A stretch of DNA of 64,000 nucleotides from Hevea brasiliensis (lineage: Eukaryota > Streptophyta > Magnoliopsida > Malpighiales > Euphorbiaceae): the NCBI RefSeq assembly GCF_030052815.1, contig NC_079504.1:82883309-82947308 (forward strand). Reading direction: 5' to 3'. The notes under the pieces were generated by a model. That model saw only the letters and a list, made by a program, of their open reading frames with translations. It ran no database searches and was not told where the DNA came from. Position numbers and translations under genes: made by a program. The stretch's first letter is position 1. The number at the start of each line of letters is the position of its first letter. Positions 1-10,980 of the stretch are shown here, one piece after another.

Positions 1-575
1 ACAAATTGTGATTGGTGGAGGAAATTTAAATGACATCATATGATGTCATAATTAGCATTTTCTTTCATTTTCTTTTCTTCTCTTCTCTACTCATTTCCAA
101 TTTAATTTTTAGCAATATTTATTCATATTTTAGATCATAATAATTATTTACTTAATCGACAAGTCGGCCAAAAATCATCTCTCAAGACGAAATGACCAAA
201 ATGCCTCTGCTTGGCTTAACAGACTAAAATTATCTCAGATCGATTGAAATTTTTCCTAAACCTTTCTTGGCATTCTAATGCCATAGAAACCTCAATAACT
301 CTTCTCTGGAGTCCCAAAAATTATTTTATAAATTTTCCTCTGGGTTTAGGGCTCCTAGTTGCAGGAACCGCAACTTTCCATTGGGTTACCCATCGCTAAG
401 GCCCCAGCTCATTTAACTTGGTTGTATTTTATTTCTAAAATTTTTTCTTAATTTTTCTTACACTTATTTGGGTTATTTATGACTTCTCACTCTAGTTTAA
501 ATATTTTTCAAGACGTTCTAGCTGCCTGCATCAAACAGAGTAGAATGTGCGGAATTACTACAGTGAGGGTGTTAC
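1..575 (-). mobile_element. Tekay/Del-like LTR, terminal part (runs off left edge)
   Basis: The last 575 bases match, in order, the right end of the solo LTR at 41198-45511: a GATGTCAT palindromic stretch, a 'gacaagtcggccaaaaatca' block, and a terminal GGGTGTTACA. Read on the minus strand this is an LTR start (TGTAACACCC). The next five bases (576-580) are TATTT, so a duplicate TATTT would be expected beyond the left edge. No coding sequence is visible. Assignment to the long-LTR chromovirus (Tekay/Del) group is by analogy with the LTR at 59806. Confidence 0.7.
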
Positions 576-1523
576 ATATTTAAGGTTAACATTCATTGCA
601 TTTTGTTAGCATTTAATCTCGTTTTATGTTTATTTTTATGTATTTTCATTATTATTTTATAAAACATATTAATCCAACTCAACTCATTGATTTTTATATT
701 TTATCAGGTGTTTTTATGTTGTTCTAGAATCAAAGATGAGTTTGGAGGAGATTTAGAGGTCAAAACGTGAAGAATACAGTAGCAGCACACGTGCCATGTA
801 ACTCGCCTGTAACTTTCTAGACCATGTGTAACTCTCGAATCAAGAAAACTTGAAAACGGCGGCGTAGTTACATGGGGCATGTATCACTACAGCCTGTAAA
901 GTGCCTGTCACGATTACGATGCAACTTTTCTTCGCTCCAACTCGACTGGATGGACTTCTAATACTTCTAGGACTCAAATTAGGTTTTTACACGGATATAA
1001 ATATAACAAGTTAAAAATTGAAAAGAGGAGCCAATTTACATTCAAGGAGGCACATCAACTTGAAGGGAGGCAAAGGAGAAACAAGATCTGCAAGATTGCT
1101 AGAAGGGATTTTCAGCTAAAGTTCCAAGAGCCCAAGGCTACAACTCTCCTTCTGAGTTCTTTCACTCTATTTTGTTCTCATGTCTTCTCTTTATCTTTTT
1201 ATAAACTTGATTGTAAAACTCACCATGTGTGAGTAGTCTCTTTATTCTAGGGTTAAGGTGTAGTACTCTTAATTTAATTATGGATCTTGTTTGATTTTAT
1301 TTAGTACATTGGGAATTTTATTGTTTATTTAATTTATTGTATTCTTAATGCATGCTATGTGATGGTACCCACCTAGCCATGATCTAGGATACTAATTGAA
1401 GAACTGAAAGGTGAATATTAGTATTAGCAAATCAGGGTTTTGAACCTAGGAAATCTAACCTAGAGATAGGCTAATGACCTTTGTCGAGTTCTAAAATTAA
1501 TCAAAGATCCTAAAGGGTTTTAA
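576..1523. repeat. Unclassified repeat-like stretch between two LTRs
   Basis: No open reading frame of note. The text resembles a retroelement LTR or leader: a C/T-rich run near 1140-1200 (ttctttcactctattttgtt), then AT-rich sequence ending at the LTR that starts at 1524. I could not find a second copy in the window, nor terminal TG/CA ends with a target duplication. It may be a fragment of the sequence into which the flanking LTRs inserted. Confidence 0.35.
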
Positions 1524-4500
1524 TGTAACGCCTTCACATTATATAGTCTATACATTCGACTATTCCGGTGACCTAATATCGGTCCGGATAAGTCATGATG
1601 TCTGGAACTACACTTCAGTGATAATAAACAGGCATAAAATGATGACATAAATAAAAAGAAAATACAAGAAAAAATAAGAAAAAATAAAAGAGAGGAAATG
1701 AAACTAGGTTAAACGAGCCAGCACCGCAGCGATGGGTGACTGCATGGGGAAATTATGGCGCAGGCAATAGCTAACCCCGGGACTGCGGGGAACCCTCAGA
1801 AATAATTTTCGGGGCATAATTAAAGGTGTACTGAGGTGTAATTGACATTGAAAATGTCAAAGAAAAATTAATAAGTTAGTATAAACGAAAAAAGAAAATT
1901 AAAGAAATCGGCGGTACAAGGAGTTAATCGGTAGTATCGAAAAATCCGAAATATAACCCGAAGAGGGGCATTTTGGTCATTTGACACCTAGAATTGGCTT
2001 TGACCTAAATGTCCATAAAAATAAAGTGGTATTAAATTTTGAAAATTTCATGAAAAATGAAATTGGAATGAAATGTAATTAAGGAAAATTAAAGGGGTAA
2101 AGTTTAGGATAATTAAAAGTTTAATTAAATTATTATTATCTTAATATTAGTGGACCACTATGGACCATATAAAACCTTAAGAAATCATATTTCTTACACT
2201 AACTTCTACATCACTTTCTTCTTCCTTCTAATTCACTTTGGCCAAAACAAAAGCTTCCAAAGTCCATCCATGGCCACCTTACTTTACAAGCTCTAAACAC
2301 CATGATCAAGCCATCATTTCCATAAGTTGTCTTCATTAAAGTTGATCTCCACCTTGCAAGGAAGAAGTTGGTAGTAATTTCAAGAAGTTTTTGTGAAGTT
2401 TGGTTAAGCTCCGAAAGAGGTAAGTGCTTGTTTTCAATTCTTGCTTCACTAAAGTTGTAGTAGAGGTTATGGGAAGTTAGATTATGGAAGAAATTGTGGG
2501 ATTTTATGAGTTATGGTGCTGTCCAATTTTTGGCAGTTTCAAGTCCATGGGAGTATGATGTAATTTTTCATGTAAATGATGATTTAAGGGGTTGATTAAG
2601 GTGTTTAAATGCATCAGAGTGTAATTGCATATAGGTGTTTGAATTGTGTAATTGAACAAATGAATTTTTAGGAGTTTTTGGAAATTGTGAGGGTTTGTAA
2701 ACTGACCAATTTGGCAGCTTTGTGATGCATGGAAAAGTGTTTAATTTCATGAAAATAGCTTGGTGAATTCTGGTACCAAGGATGGCAGAATGTGTATGTA
2801 AATGTTGTTGGGAATGATAAGTGGTAATTAGGTATGTTTATGTATGTAAATTGTTGAATTTGAACTTTGTAATTTTGAATTGTAATTGGGGTATTGAGGG
2901 TTTGTATATTTTGCCCAAATTGACCATAATGTGATTTGTTGAGTGGTTGTGGTTTGATACCAATTCAAAATTGGGTATGAGAAAAGGACTTATAACTAGG
3001 TGAATGTGCAATTGATAAGTGTTTAAGCAACATGTTTAAGCGCCGTATGCATTTGGGGCTATAACCCTTATTGTGTGATCCCAATTGGTATAAAGCCAAT
3101 TGGAGGTAAAACTAGACTCAATATAGGCCAACTTTCACGTAGAGAGCTTGTCCAAATTCTGCCTAGAAGTGACCTAAAAGAATAACCGAATCCGGAATTG
3201 CATGACATGAAAACCCAGAATTTTGATCATATGAACAGTAGTCAGTATTTTGGCCATAACTCAATCAAAATAGATCTAAATGACCTGGCTTATGAAGACA
3301 CTAAAGCCCAGAAATGACCAAAACCAAGTCAAAATGCTTGCACAAGTTGGGTTACAAAAACTGGCAGAATTGACTTTGACCTAAAAATGACCTAAACTTT
3401 GCAATATAAGTGCAACTTGACCAGCAATAGTAAAATGACCATAACTTGGTCCATAGAACTCCAAATGACATGAAATCAGTCCTAAAATTTCAATAAGACA
3501 TAGATCTACAATATTGGTAATTTGACCAAAACCCAAAAATCAAGGGAACTAGGTCAACTAACTTGATTAATTAGGCACACTAAATCTGGAATTAGCACAA
3601 TTGACCATAAAATCTAGAAAATTCAAATAAGCATATCTCCCACCAAAAGTGTTCAATTTAAATGAGCTATACCAATCTGGAAAGCTAAGAAAGAGACCTA
3701 AAATATTGTTTTAGACAACTTCCTCAAATTATAAATATATAAGGTCAGAATTTAAGGTCAAGCCATTGACCTAATTGAGAACCGTGCCAATATAGGGCCT
3801 TTGAGTCCAAGTTAACAATTTATCTATAAAAAATTCTATAAGACTTGAAAAATAGTAAGCAAAATTTTTGGTTGTCCCTAAGACATAGGGCAACAATACT
3901 TATGAAGAAAGCTAGACCTCAATGTGATTACAAATAGTACAAATAAATTAGTAAAATCAGAATAAAAAATTCCTAAAAAGGAAACTAAAATTTAGATTTG
4001 ACCTAGTTATGGTTAATTGACCATAACTTGAGCTATACAACTCCAAATGAAGTGATTCAAAAAGGAAATTAAAGAAGACACAATGAGAAACAATTTAATG
4101 AAGAGAAATCTATTAAATTTTCACTGTAGCTTGGTCCAATAGACAGTAAACATTGGCCATGAAATCTGAATAATTGCAATAAAGTGCAATAAGCTTTGAA
4201 ATGAAATTGGCAACATATATCAACATGTGACGAATGAAAAATGGAACATATCAGTGACATTAAAACTAATTCACCTAGTGTGCATTAAAGGCCAACATTA
4301 TAGGTTAACTAATGAAAGGAATAGTATTAATAAAATTTAATTATTAAATCTTATTATTAGAAATAATTTAAATGTGTACTGAAACACTTTAAATTGTGTG
4401 TTTCAGTTAGAAAAGACACTGGGAAGGGAAAAGACCCACTGAGTCAAGGCCAAGAGCCAACTCATCAGAGGTTTGTGCACAACTAGTTTTTAATTGCTTT

Positions 4501-4806
4501 TGTTCAAAATATTTCATATGACTAAATGACGTATTTTCCTTATGTATTATGTTTACAAGGTATTGGATTTAATTCAATGATTATTGAAATTATTATAGTA
4601 TGTATGAATCTAGCTTTGTAAAATGGTATTTCAACAAGTATTAAGCATTGTTGTGGATTGAATAAATTATGTTTTGGAAAATTTTGATAGAATATGTTTT
4701 GAATTGTGATGGGCAATTTACATGGAAAATAACAAATTTATGTTAGTGAAACACAAATTTACTTATTAGCGATTCATGCACTTGTGGTGGTTGCAAAACT
4801 AGCACA
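1524..4806 (+). mobile_element. Tekay/Del-like LTR, plus strand, 3' end missing
   Basis: It starts TGTAACGCC and is collinear with the start of the solo LTR at 48150: the 'ccggtgacc' box, the 'ggttaaacgagcc' box near 1710, and 'gcattttggtcattt' near 1968. A TATA-like 'ccatataaaacc' near 2165 is followed by a C/T-rich leader, which is why I read plus as sense. From about 2900 it is a long noncoding body with degenerate phrases such as 'ccataacttgagctataca'. The expected terminal GGTGTGACA is absent; at 4807 the sequence switches to an LTR of the same group in opposite orientation. The exact junction between about 4500 and 4806 is not resolved. Confidence 0.6.
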
Positions 4807-6485
4807 CATCACACCTCACCCCTCTGTAAGGCATGACATGATCTCGTAGCATATCTAATAAATTACCAAACTCCACCTCCCGATAATCTATTAAATATAC
4901 TATAAGGAATTTTAAAATAATTCCATTTTTTTTTAAATGTAGCGTGGTGCTTAAATAGTTATTAAGGTGTTTCTAATTTCAATAAAAGCCACATAGATTA
5001 TTTAGAAATAATTTAGCATTTTAAAATTTTGCAAAAATTCTGCACGGTACCAGCTAAAAATACAATAAAATAGTTCTTCTATACCTGTTGAAAAATAATT
5101 TATAAAAATATCTCATACCAATTTTGAACTCAATCAACTCATTTCATTCAATCAACACCAAGTAAAGGTATTTATCTCATATACAAACTAAAATAAATTT
5201 CATATACAAATTTATAACTCAAAAGGAATAACAAAATATTATTACAAGTTCATTTGTACAACTGCTCATTGGTCTTTTAGATACATATGAACTAAATTAC
5301 ATCAAAATGAATTTACAAGTGTATAAATAATATACCCAAAAAAGGTCTAAAAATGGCTTCAAACACAGCTACTAGCTGCTCACTCTACTGTTTTGCCCTT
5401 CTCCTTATCTGCGACAGCATGAAACAGCTCACAATTCACAATCCACAAAACATAAGTGTTGCCAAGAACACACAGTTTAGACTATGACACAAAATTTCAG
5501 GATCAATGCCGTGTTGTACACCACGATAAAGAAAATCAACCTCAGTAACCGTTATTAATGATAGAAGGCTAGCTAGCTAATGAGCACTCATATAGTCTCA
5601 CCCACCAACCGTTATTAACGGGGGATATAATCAAAGTCAATTATTAGACCCCAAATAGCCGTTACTACTGGTGAATTCTGAATGGGACTGTTATGCTAAC
5701 TATGGTTTAAAAACAATTTTCAAAGATTTTCTAATCAAATAATCACATTTACATTTTGACATCCTTATTCAATTCATCATAAAATCCATATGGAATTGGC
5801 AACACACAATTTCTCAAAAGCAAATAAAGATCATAACTCATTCAAACCAATTACAAAGTTAAAATTAAAAAAAGGATTTAGTTGTGCACAAACCTCTTTA
5901 AATTCCTCTTACTTAGTTTAACTTTTTCCCTCTTTAGGAGGCTCCTTTTCCACTAAAAATACTCAATGGAAATCTCTCAATAGTTATCCCAATCATCTCC
6001 AATAACTAATCAAATGAATGCCTAATAGATGCCTAAGTTACTTAAATAAAATTCAAGGAGTTTGAGTTCTGGATAGTTTTATGCCCTGACTTTTGAACTC
6101 AATTTCAATCTAGTTCTACTCATAATTTGATAAGGTATTCTTCATGAAAATTTTTCCTCAATGTCTTATTTTTATTTTCCAATTTGAATCACTCAATTTG
6201 GAGTTCTGGATCTCAAGTTATGGCCAAATTACTAAATACTATTCTAGGTGCCATATCCTGAGATTCTACATTTCCCAAATTTGTACCTTAACTTTGCATT
6301 TTATATCCAGGCATCTCAAGTTCATAATTTTGCCCTGATCCTTAAAACAATGTTTTAGGTCTTTGTCTTAGGTTTCTAAATCATTTTGAATCACTCTAAT
6401 TGGGATTTTGTTGAGAACGTTATGACCTATTAACCATCTAGGGTTCATAAGGCCATTTAACTGAATTACAGGAAATTGAGCTTAT
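4807..6485 (-). mobile_element. Outermost host LTR, piece 1 of 4
   Basis: It begins 'catcacacctcacccctctg', which resembles a TGTCACACC LTR terminus with its first two bases changed. Phrases match the solo LTR at 41198-45511 in the same order, for example 'gaatcactcaatttggagtt' near 6187 and 43592. The piece stops where antisense Copia-2 sequence begins (about 6485). It continues, by order of homologous blocks, at 38781, 47870 and 51326. No coding content. Confidence 0.6.
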
Positions 6486-7371
6486 GCATTCTTAATCATC
6501 CAATATTACATAGTAATCCTTGGCATACCAAAGCGAATTTACAAGAACTTAAATAAATGAAATTACAACCCAAAAATTATTACAAACTTAATAATACATG
6601 CCCAAAATAAATTAAAATAAGTTAATTAATTTACAATCCCAAAGAAACATAAAAGAAATAAATCCAATCACATTGGTCTTTTATAGTCCATGATCATCCA
6701 TCATGCATATCACTATTTAACAATTAAATAAAACATACATACTTAAATTAAATTGAATATCTCATTTTCAACTTAAAAATCCAGATTTGAATATGATTCA
6801 AATAAATTTAAAAATTCAGATTTGAATCTCATTCAAACAAATTTAAAAATTTATATTTGAATCACATTCAAACAACTTTAAAAATTCAAATTTGAATCAC
6901 ATTCAAACAATTTTTTAAAAAATCAGATTTGAATCACATTCAAACAATTTTTTAAAATTCAGATCTGAATATTATTCAAACAACTTTAAAAAATCAGATT
7001 TAAATATGATTCAAACAACTTTAAAAATTCAGATTTGAATCATATTCAAACAACTTTTAAAATTCAGACTTGAATCACATTCAAACAATTTTTAAAATTC
7101 TTATTTGAATCAAAATTTAATTGTGTGATTGAAATTATAATTAAACAATTTAATTAGACATAGGATGAGCTTTTAAATCACACAACAATTGCAAATTAAA
7201 AAGCCAAACCTTTGCACCACCCTTGAAGCCAAACCATGCGCACCATTGATGGTGTTCTTCAAGCATACCGCCACACATCCATTACAACCAGCAATGGATA
7301 AATCATCTCATGATCAAAACACACAATTAAATCATATAATCAACAATATAAATGGCAAATATAGTGGCTCT
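6485..7371 (-). mobile_element. Copia-2, internal leader fragment (left piece)
   Basis: This is the reverse complement of the leader of Copia-1 (about 32929-33810). It shares the 'ccaaaaattattacaaac' block, the array of about 37-bp 'attcaaatctgaattt' repeats (here 6780-7115), and the box ending 'aatatagtggctct', which is the bases just after the primer-binding site. It breaks at 7371 exactly where the Ogre-like element begins, and resumes at 36681 with the primer-binding site and LTR. Gag, pol and the distal LTR are missing, so the element was truncated at about 6485. A short reading frame at 7189-7425 crosses the junction and is not a gene. Confidence 0.8.
6780..7115. repeat. Tandem ~37-bp AT-rich repeats in Copia-2 leader
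   Basis: About nine degenerate copies of a unit containing 'aaaattcagatttgaat' and 'cattcaaacaa'. The same array, in opposite orientation, lies in Copia-1 at about 33190-33530, so it belongs to this Copia family's leader. Confidence 0.85.
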
Positions 7372-7786
7372 TATCGCAAGGTATTTTATGTCACCGATGA
7401 ACACTCATCGAAGTTGAAAGAGTGAGGAGTCGCCACTTTAATTTTGAGAAAAATTAAAGAAAACCATTTGTGAAAGTAAATTAAAATGAAACCACTTCAA
7501 AAACAGAGATTCTAGGTTCGGGGTCCATGAACGGGTGGGGAAGGTGTTAGGCACCCCACCTCGTCCCTCAACGAGGGTAAGCAGATTTAACTTCATGTAC
7601 TTCATAGTTAGGAGGGTTTGAATGGAAATGTTAATCCTTTTTGACCGAAAGGAATGTTTGATTTTTCACTAATCTGGGTTACCCAGATACATAAGTAAAT
7701 GAGACAACCTTAGTGAGTTGTGGTTGCGTATTAATTTTATTTCAGGGGGAATCATCTTACGTATTTGTTAAAATTTAATTTGGGAA

Positions 7787-8215
7787 TCGGATAAGAACTC
7801 TATTCCGATCTCTTTTAAATATTTATTAAAATTTTTAAGCTTGAGAATCGGATAAGAACTCTCTTTCGATCTCTTTTTAAATGTTTATTAAAAAAATTTA
7901 AGCTTAAGAATCGGATAAGAACTCTCCTCCGATCTCCTTTTTAAATATTTATTAAAATTTTTAAGCTTGAGAATCGGATAAGAACTCTCCTCCGATCTCC
8001 TTTTTAAATATTTATTAAAAATTTTAAGCTTGAGAATCGGATAAGAACTCTCCTCCGATCTCCTTTTTAAATATTTATTAAAATTTTTAAGCTTGAGAAT
8101 CGGATAAGAACTCTCCTCCGATCTCCTTTTAAATATTTATTAAAATTTTTAAGTGGAAACCGGATAAGAACTCTCCTCCGATCTCCTTTTAATAGGGATC
8201 GGATAAGGACTTTTC
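7787..8215. repeat. ~62-bp minisatellite in 3' LTR, 7 units plus a terminal variant
   Basis: Units begin 'aatcggataagaactctcc', continue with a CCGATCTCC box and an AT-rich tail (aaatatttattaaaattttt). ATCGGA and TCCGAT form an inverted repeat in each unit. The 5' LTR has ten units plus the terminal variant, so copy number has changed between the two LTRs. Confidence 0.95.
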
Positions 8216-9195
8216 CGATCTCTCGAAACTTGATTACAGCTACCCGTCACGAAATCCTAGAACTAAGGGTTTTGGCATTTAAAGATGCAGGAGCTCGGAA
8301 TAAGGCTTCTTTTAACTCATTGGTACCTTATAACTAGTCAGGAGATACCAAACTGAATTTTCCGACCTTCCTATGTGATCGCCTTACCAGTACCTTTTGA
8401 TACCCGATCTATCCCATTTATCTATTTTAAAGTTCGGTTTTACTCTGCCTTGTGTTGTCTTACTCAATTATCTTTTGCATTATTCTAGTGATTCGGCCTT
8501 ACTATTTTCCTGACTCATTGTTTAGACCTTTTATTATTTTTAAAGAAACCCTTAAGATACGGTTACCTACATTTTACCCGACCCCTTATACATTACTCGA
8601 GACTAGAAGATTTGCATTCAGAAATAACAAAGATTAATAAAAAGAATGGACTGATTAACAAAGGAGTAAACCCGAGAATAATCTTTTGGTATTCTTTAGC
8701 GCAATATAAACTTAAAAAAAAAAAGAGGAAATACGAAAAATGAAAATGAGCACTTAATAAAATGGCAATACGAGCACTCACCTGTAGGGAGCCAAATCTA
8801 CTAAACTAAGTATTGAATCACAAAGCTTAATAGAACTGCAGATTGGTAACCGGAAGATTAAGGTCCGCCTTGAAACGAAGGATGCTTCGTTAAAATGCAA
8901 TTGGGTCGAAATAATACCCGAGTTTAAATGAGGTTGAGCCTGGACAATGGGAGTGGAACTAAATAAAACAAAGAGCTGAAAATGAGAGCACCACAGGATA
9001 ATGAATGAACTGAAAATAGAGAGTTTCAGTATTCAAGAATCCCTTTTGCAAGAAAATACTTTAGAAAACTGGTTTCAAAAGTTTTTCTTATGAATGCTAA
9101 AAAAAGTAGAGTAACTAACTGAATTAAGTTTCAGAGTTCTTCCACTATAGTCACTACCCTCTTTCTTACGTCCTCCTTGAAAAGTTTTTCATGTA

Positions 9196-9208
9196 GGTAT
9201 TTATAGGA
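9196..9208 (-). promoter_or_regulatory. Candidate TATA box of the Ogre-like element (3' LTR)
   Basis: On the minus strand this reads CCTATAAATACC, a good match to a plant TATA box. Transcription would then start about 30 bases downstream, near 9165, placing U3 at 13375 to about 9165 and R-U5 below it. The matching site in the active 5' LTR is at about 27622-27637. A second minus-strand TATA-like stretch (tatatatata) lies at 9879-9890, so the start site is uncertain. Confidence 0.5.
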
Positions 9209-10420
9209 ACCGGGTGCTCCCTATGAAGGGTCAGGATCTGTTTTGGGGGAGATGGAGGGTTAAGATTTTGAAGGACATGATCTAAGGGCTCAGGAATTAA
9301 AGAGAATCAGAACGGACGACTGGGATCCCTTTCGGAGTATTTGTCCTTTTCTCTCTTCTAATCTGACGGCCCAAAATTTCTTGTCAAGAGCGATCTGAGG
9401 GCTAGGAGTGAAAGGCGCTGATCTTGTCGTTTTTCTTCTTCGATCTGAGGGCTCCGAGCTCGTCCTTACAAGTAAGATCAATGGTGGAGATTAGGATGTA
9501 CAGCGCTGTCCTGACGTACTCTGGCACATGTCAGTAGTGCGAGCGATTCTGGGGCGTACGGTTAAGATTTCACCTGCAATGCTTTAACTACCTCGGCTCT
9601 GATTATGGCGATAATCGGCAGGAGCTGTCTCATTCTCTTTGTCTTTCGACCTTCCCTCCTTTCCAGTCTTTTCAACGTGATCCTTTTCCGATCTCTCATA
9701 CCGGTTCCCCTCTCCTGACACGCTCTCTTCCGATCTTTCATGCTGGTCTCCCTTCTATCGATCTTCACCACACCTGTCTTCCTTTTTATTGGGTTCGGTC
9801 CAGTCAAAGCATTTATTTCCCTCAATTCCCGAGGCGTCCGCTTCGTTTTCTGCTTGCAATAAATGCTCAAATTTTCCTATATATATACCTTCAACCGGAA
9901 AGCTCTACCTCACTTGACTTTCTCCCTTATTCTCTTCATTTTCCTTATTCTAGCTGCTCCGGCAACAATCCCGGACAAAATGACTGCCTTTAATCTTTTT
10001 CCGATTGTCCTCTTTGTTCCTTGTCTTAAAATTTACGATCTCGGTGATCGAAAAATTATGATGACCTTATCTGATGATAGTGAGAAAACTGGACTAATTA
10101 ACCGATCTGGATCGAGGACCTCGATCATGCCGATCTCGAATCGTTCGCCCGATATGATCGGTGAACTGGTTTCAGGCAAGAAGACTGCTAATATTCCCCT
10201 CAACACCGGTGACTGCTCTTTGGCATTCACCTGGCTCCTCTTCACACTGGGTGTTCCGACAGTGGCTCGGTTTCGAGCGGTAACTTTGATGACGACCTCT
10301 CTCATTCTCATGAGAGTCATAGTCCCCCCAGCCGGTCTCCTGGTCAAACACATCTTTTGACTCAGCCACGAGACTAGGCTTTGACATAGGCCTTTTAGAT
10401 AGGATGTTCCACCGGTCTCT

Positions 10421-10550
10421 AAAGATCGCCCTTATGATGTAATTAGACCTTTAATGTAATCCGATCTTAGAGATCGCCCAAATAATGTAATTAGACCTTT
10501 AATGTAATCCGATCTCCAGAGATCGCCCAAATGATGTAATCAGATCTTTT
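10421..10550. repeat. ~48-bp tandem repeat upstream of the antisense gene
   Basis: About 2.7 copies of a unit carrying AGATCGCCC, 'tgtaattagacctttaatg' and CCGATCT. The equivalent array in the other LTR is at about 28845-28975. It lies about 270 bases upstream of the plus-strand TATA box and could be part of that promoter, but that is inference. Confidence 0.8.
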
Positions 10551-10817
10551 CGGAAATAAAATTTATTTTGACAATTGTTGTTTTATTATTATTGCATTGA
10601 TTATTTACCGATCTTTGAAGTATTTATCCGATCCGACTCTTAATTTGAATGACACTTATCCGATCCGTAATTCAAAACACCTTAATCTGCCGCTCTATAG
10701 TTCACCGATCTCTTTATGGAATCTCCGGAATATTCGTGAGACGTGTCAGAACTGCTGGCGAGTCCCGCTATCCAATGCACTATCTGGAACATCGTGAGCA
10801 TTAAATGCTTGGATGAG

Positions 10818-10826
10818 TATAAATAG
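10818..10826 (+). promoter_or_regulatory. TATA box of LTR antisense gene, copy 1
   Basis: TATAAATAG on the plus strand, 155 bases before the chosen ATG at 10981. The same box is at 29241-29249 in the other LTR. Its position rules against an upstream in-frame ATG at 10813 as the start. Confidence 0.65.
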
Positions 10827-10980
10827 GGGTGGGGTTAGCAAGTTGCTCCTTTATGTCATTTTCAGTCTCTCGCAAACAACTTCCAAATTCTCTCGTTTTC
10901 TCAAGTTCCTCCGACACCGATCAAGCTCTGGTAAGGGTTTTGATCTTTCTTTTAGTTTAAATTTTCTGTTTCCCTTGAAA

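Noticed and set aside
7189..7425. 78-codon plus-strand frame
   Set aside because: It crosses the junction between Copia-2 and the Ogre-like LTR, so it is chance.
9863..10387. Overlapping plus and minus open frames in the 3' LTR (up to 165 codons)
   Set aside because: The frame is not kept in the other LTR (stops near 28478), with no motif and no promoter; treated as noncoding LTR.
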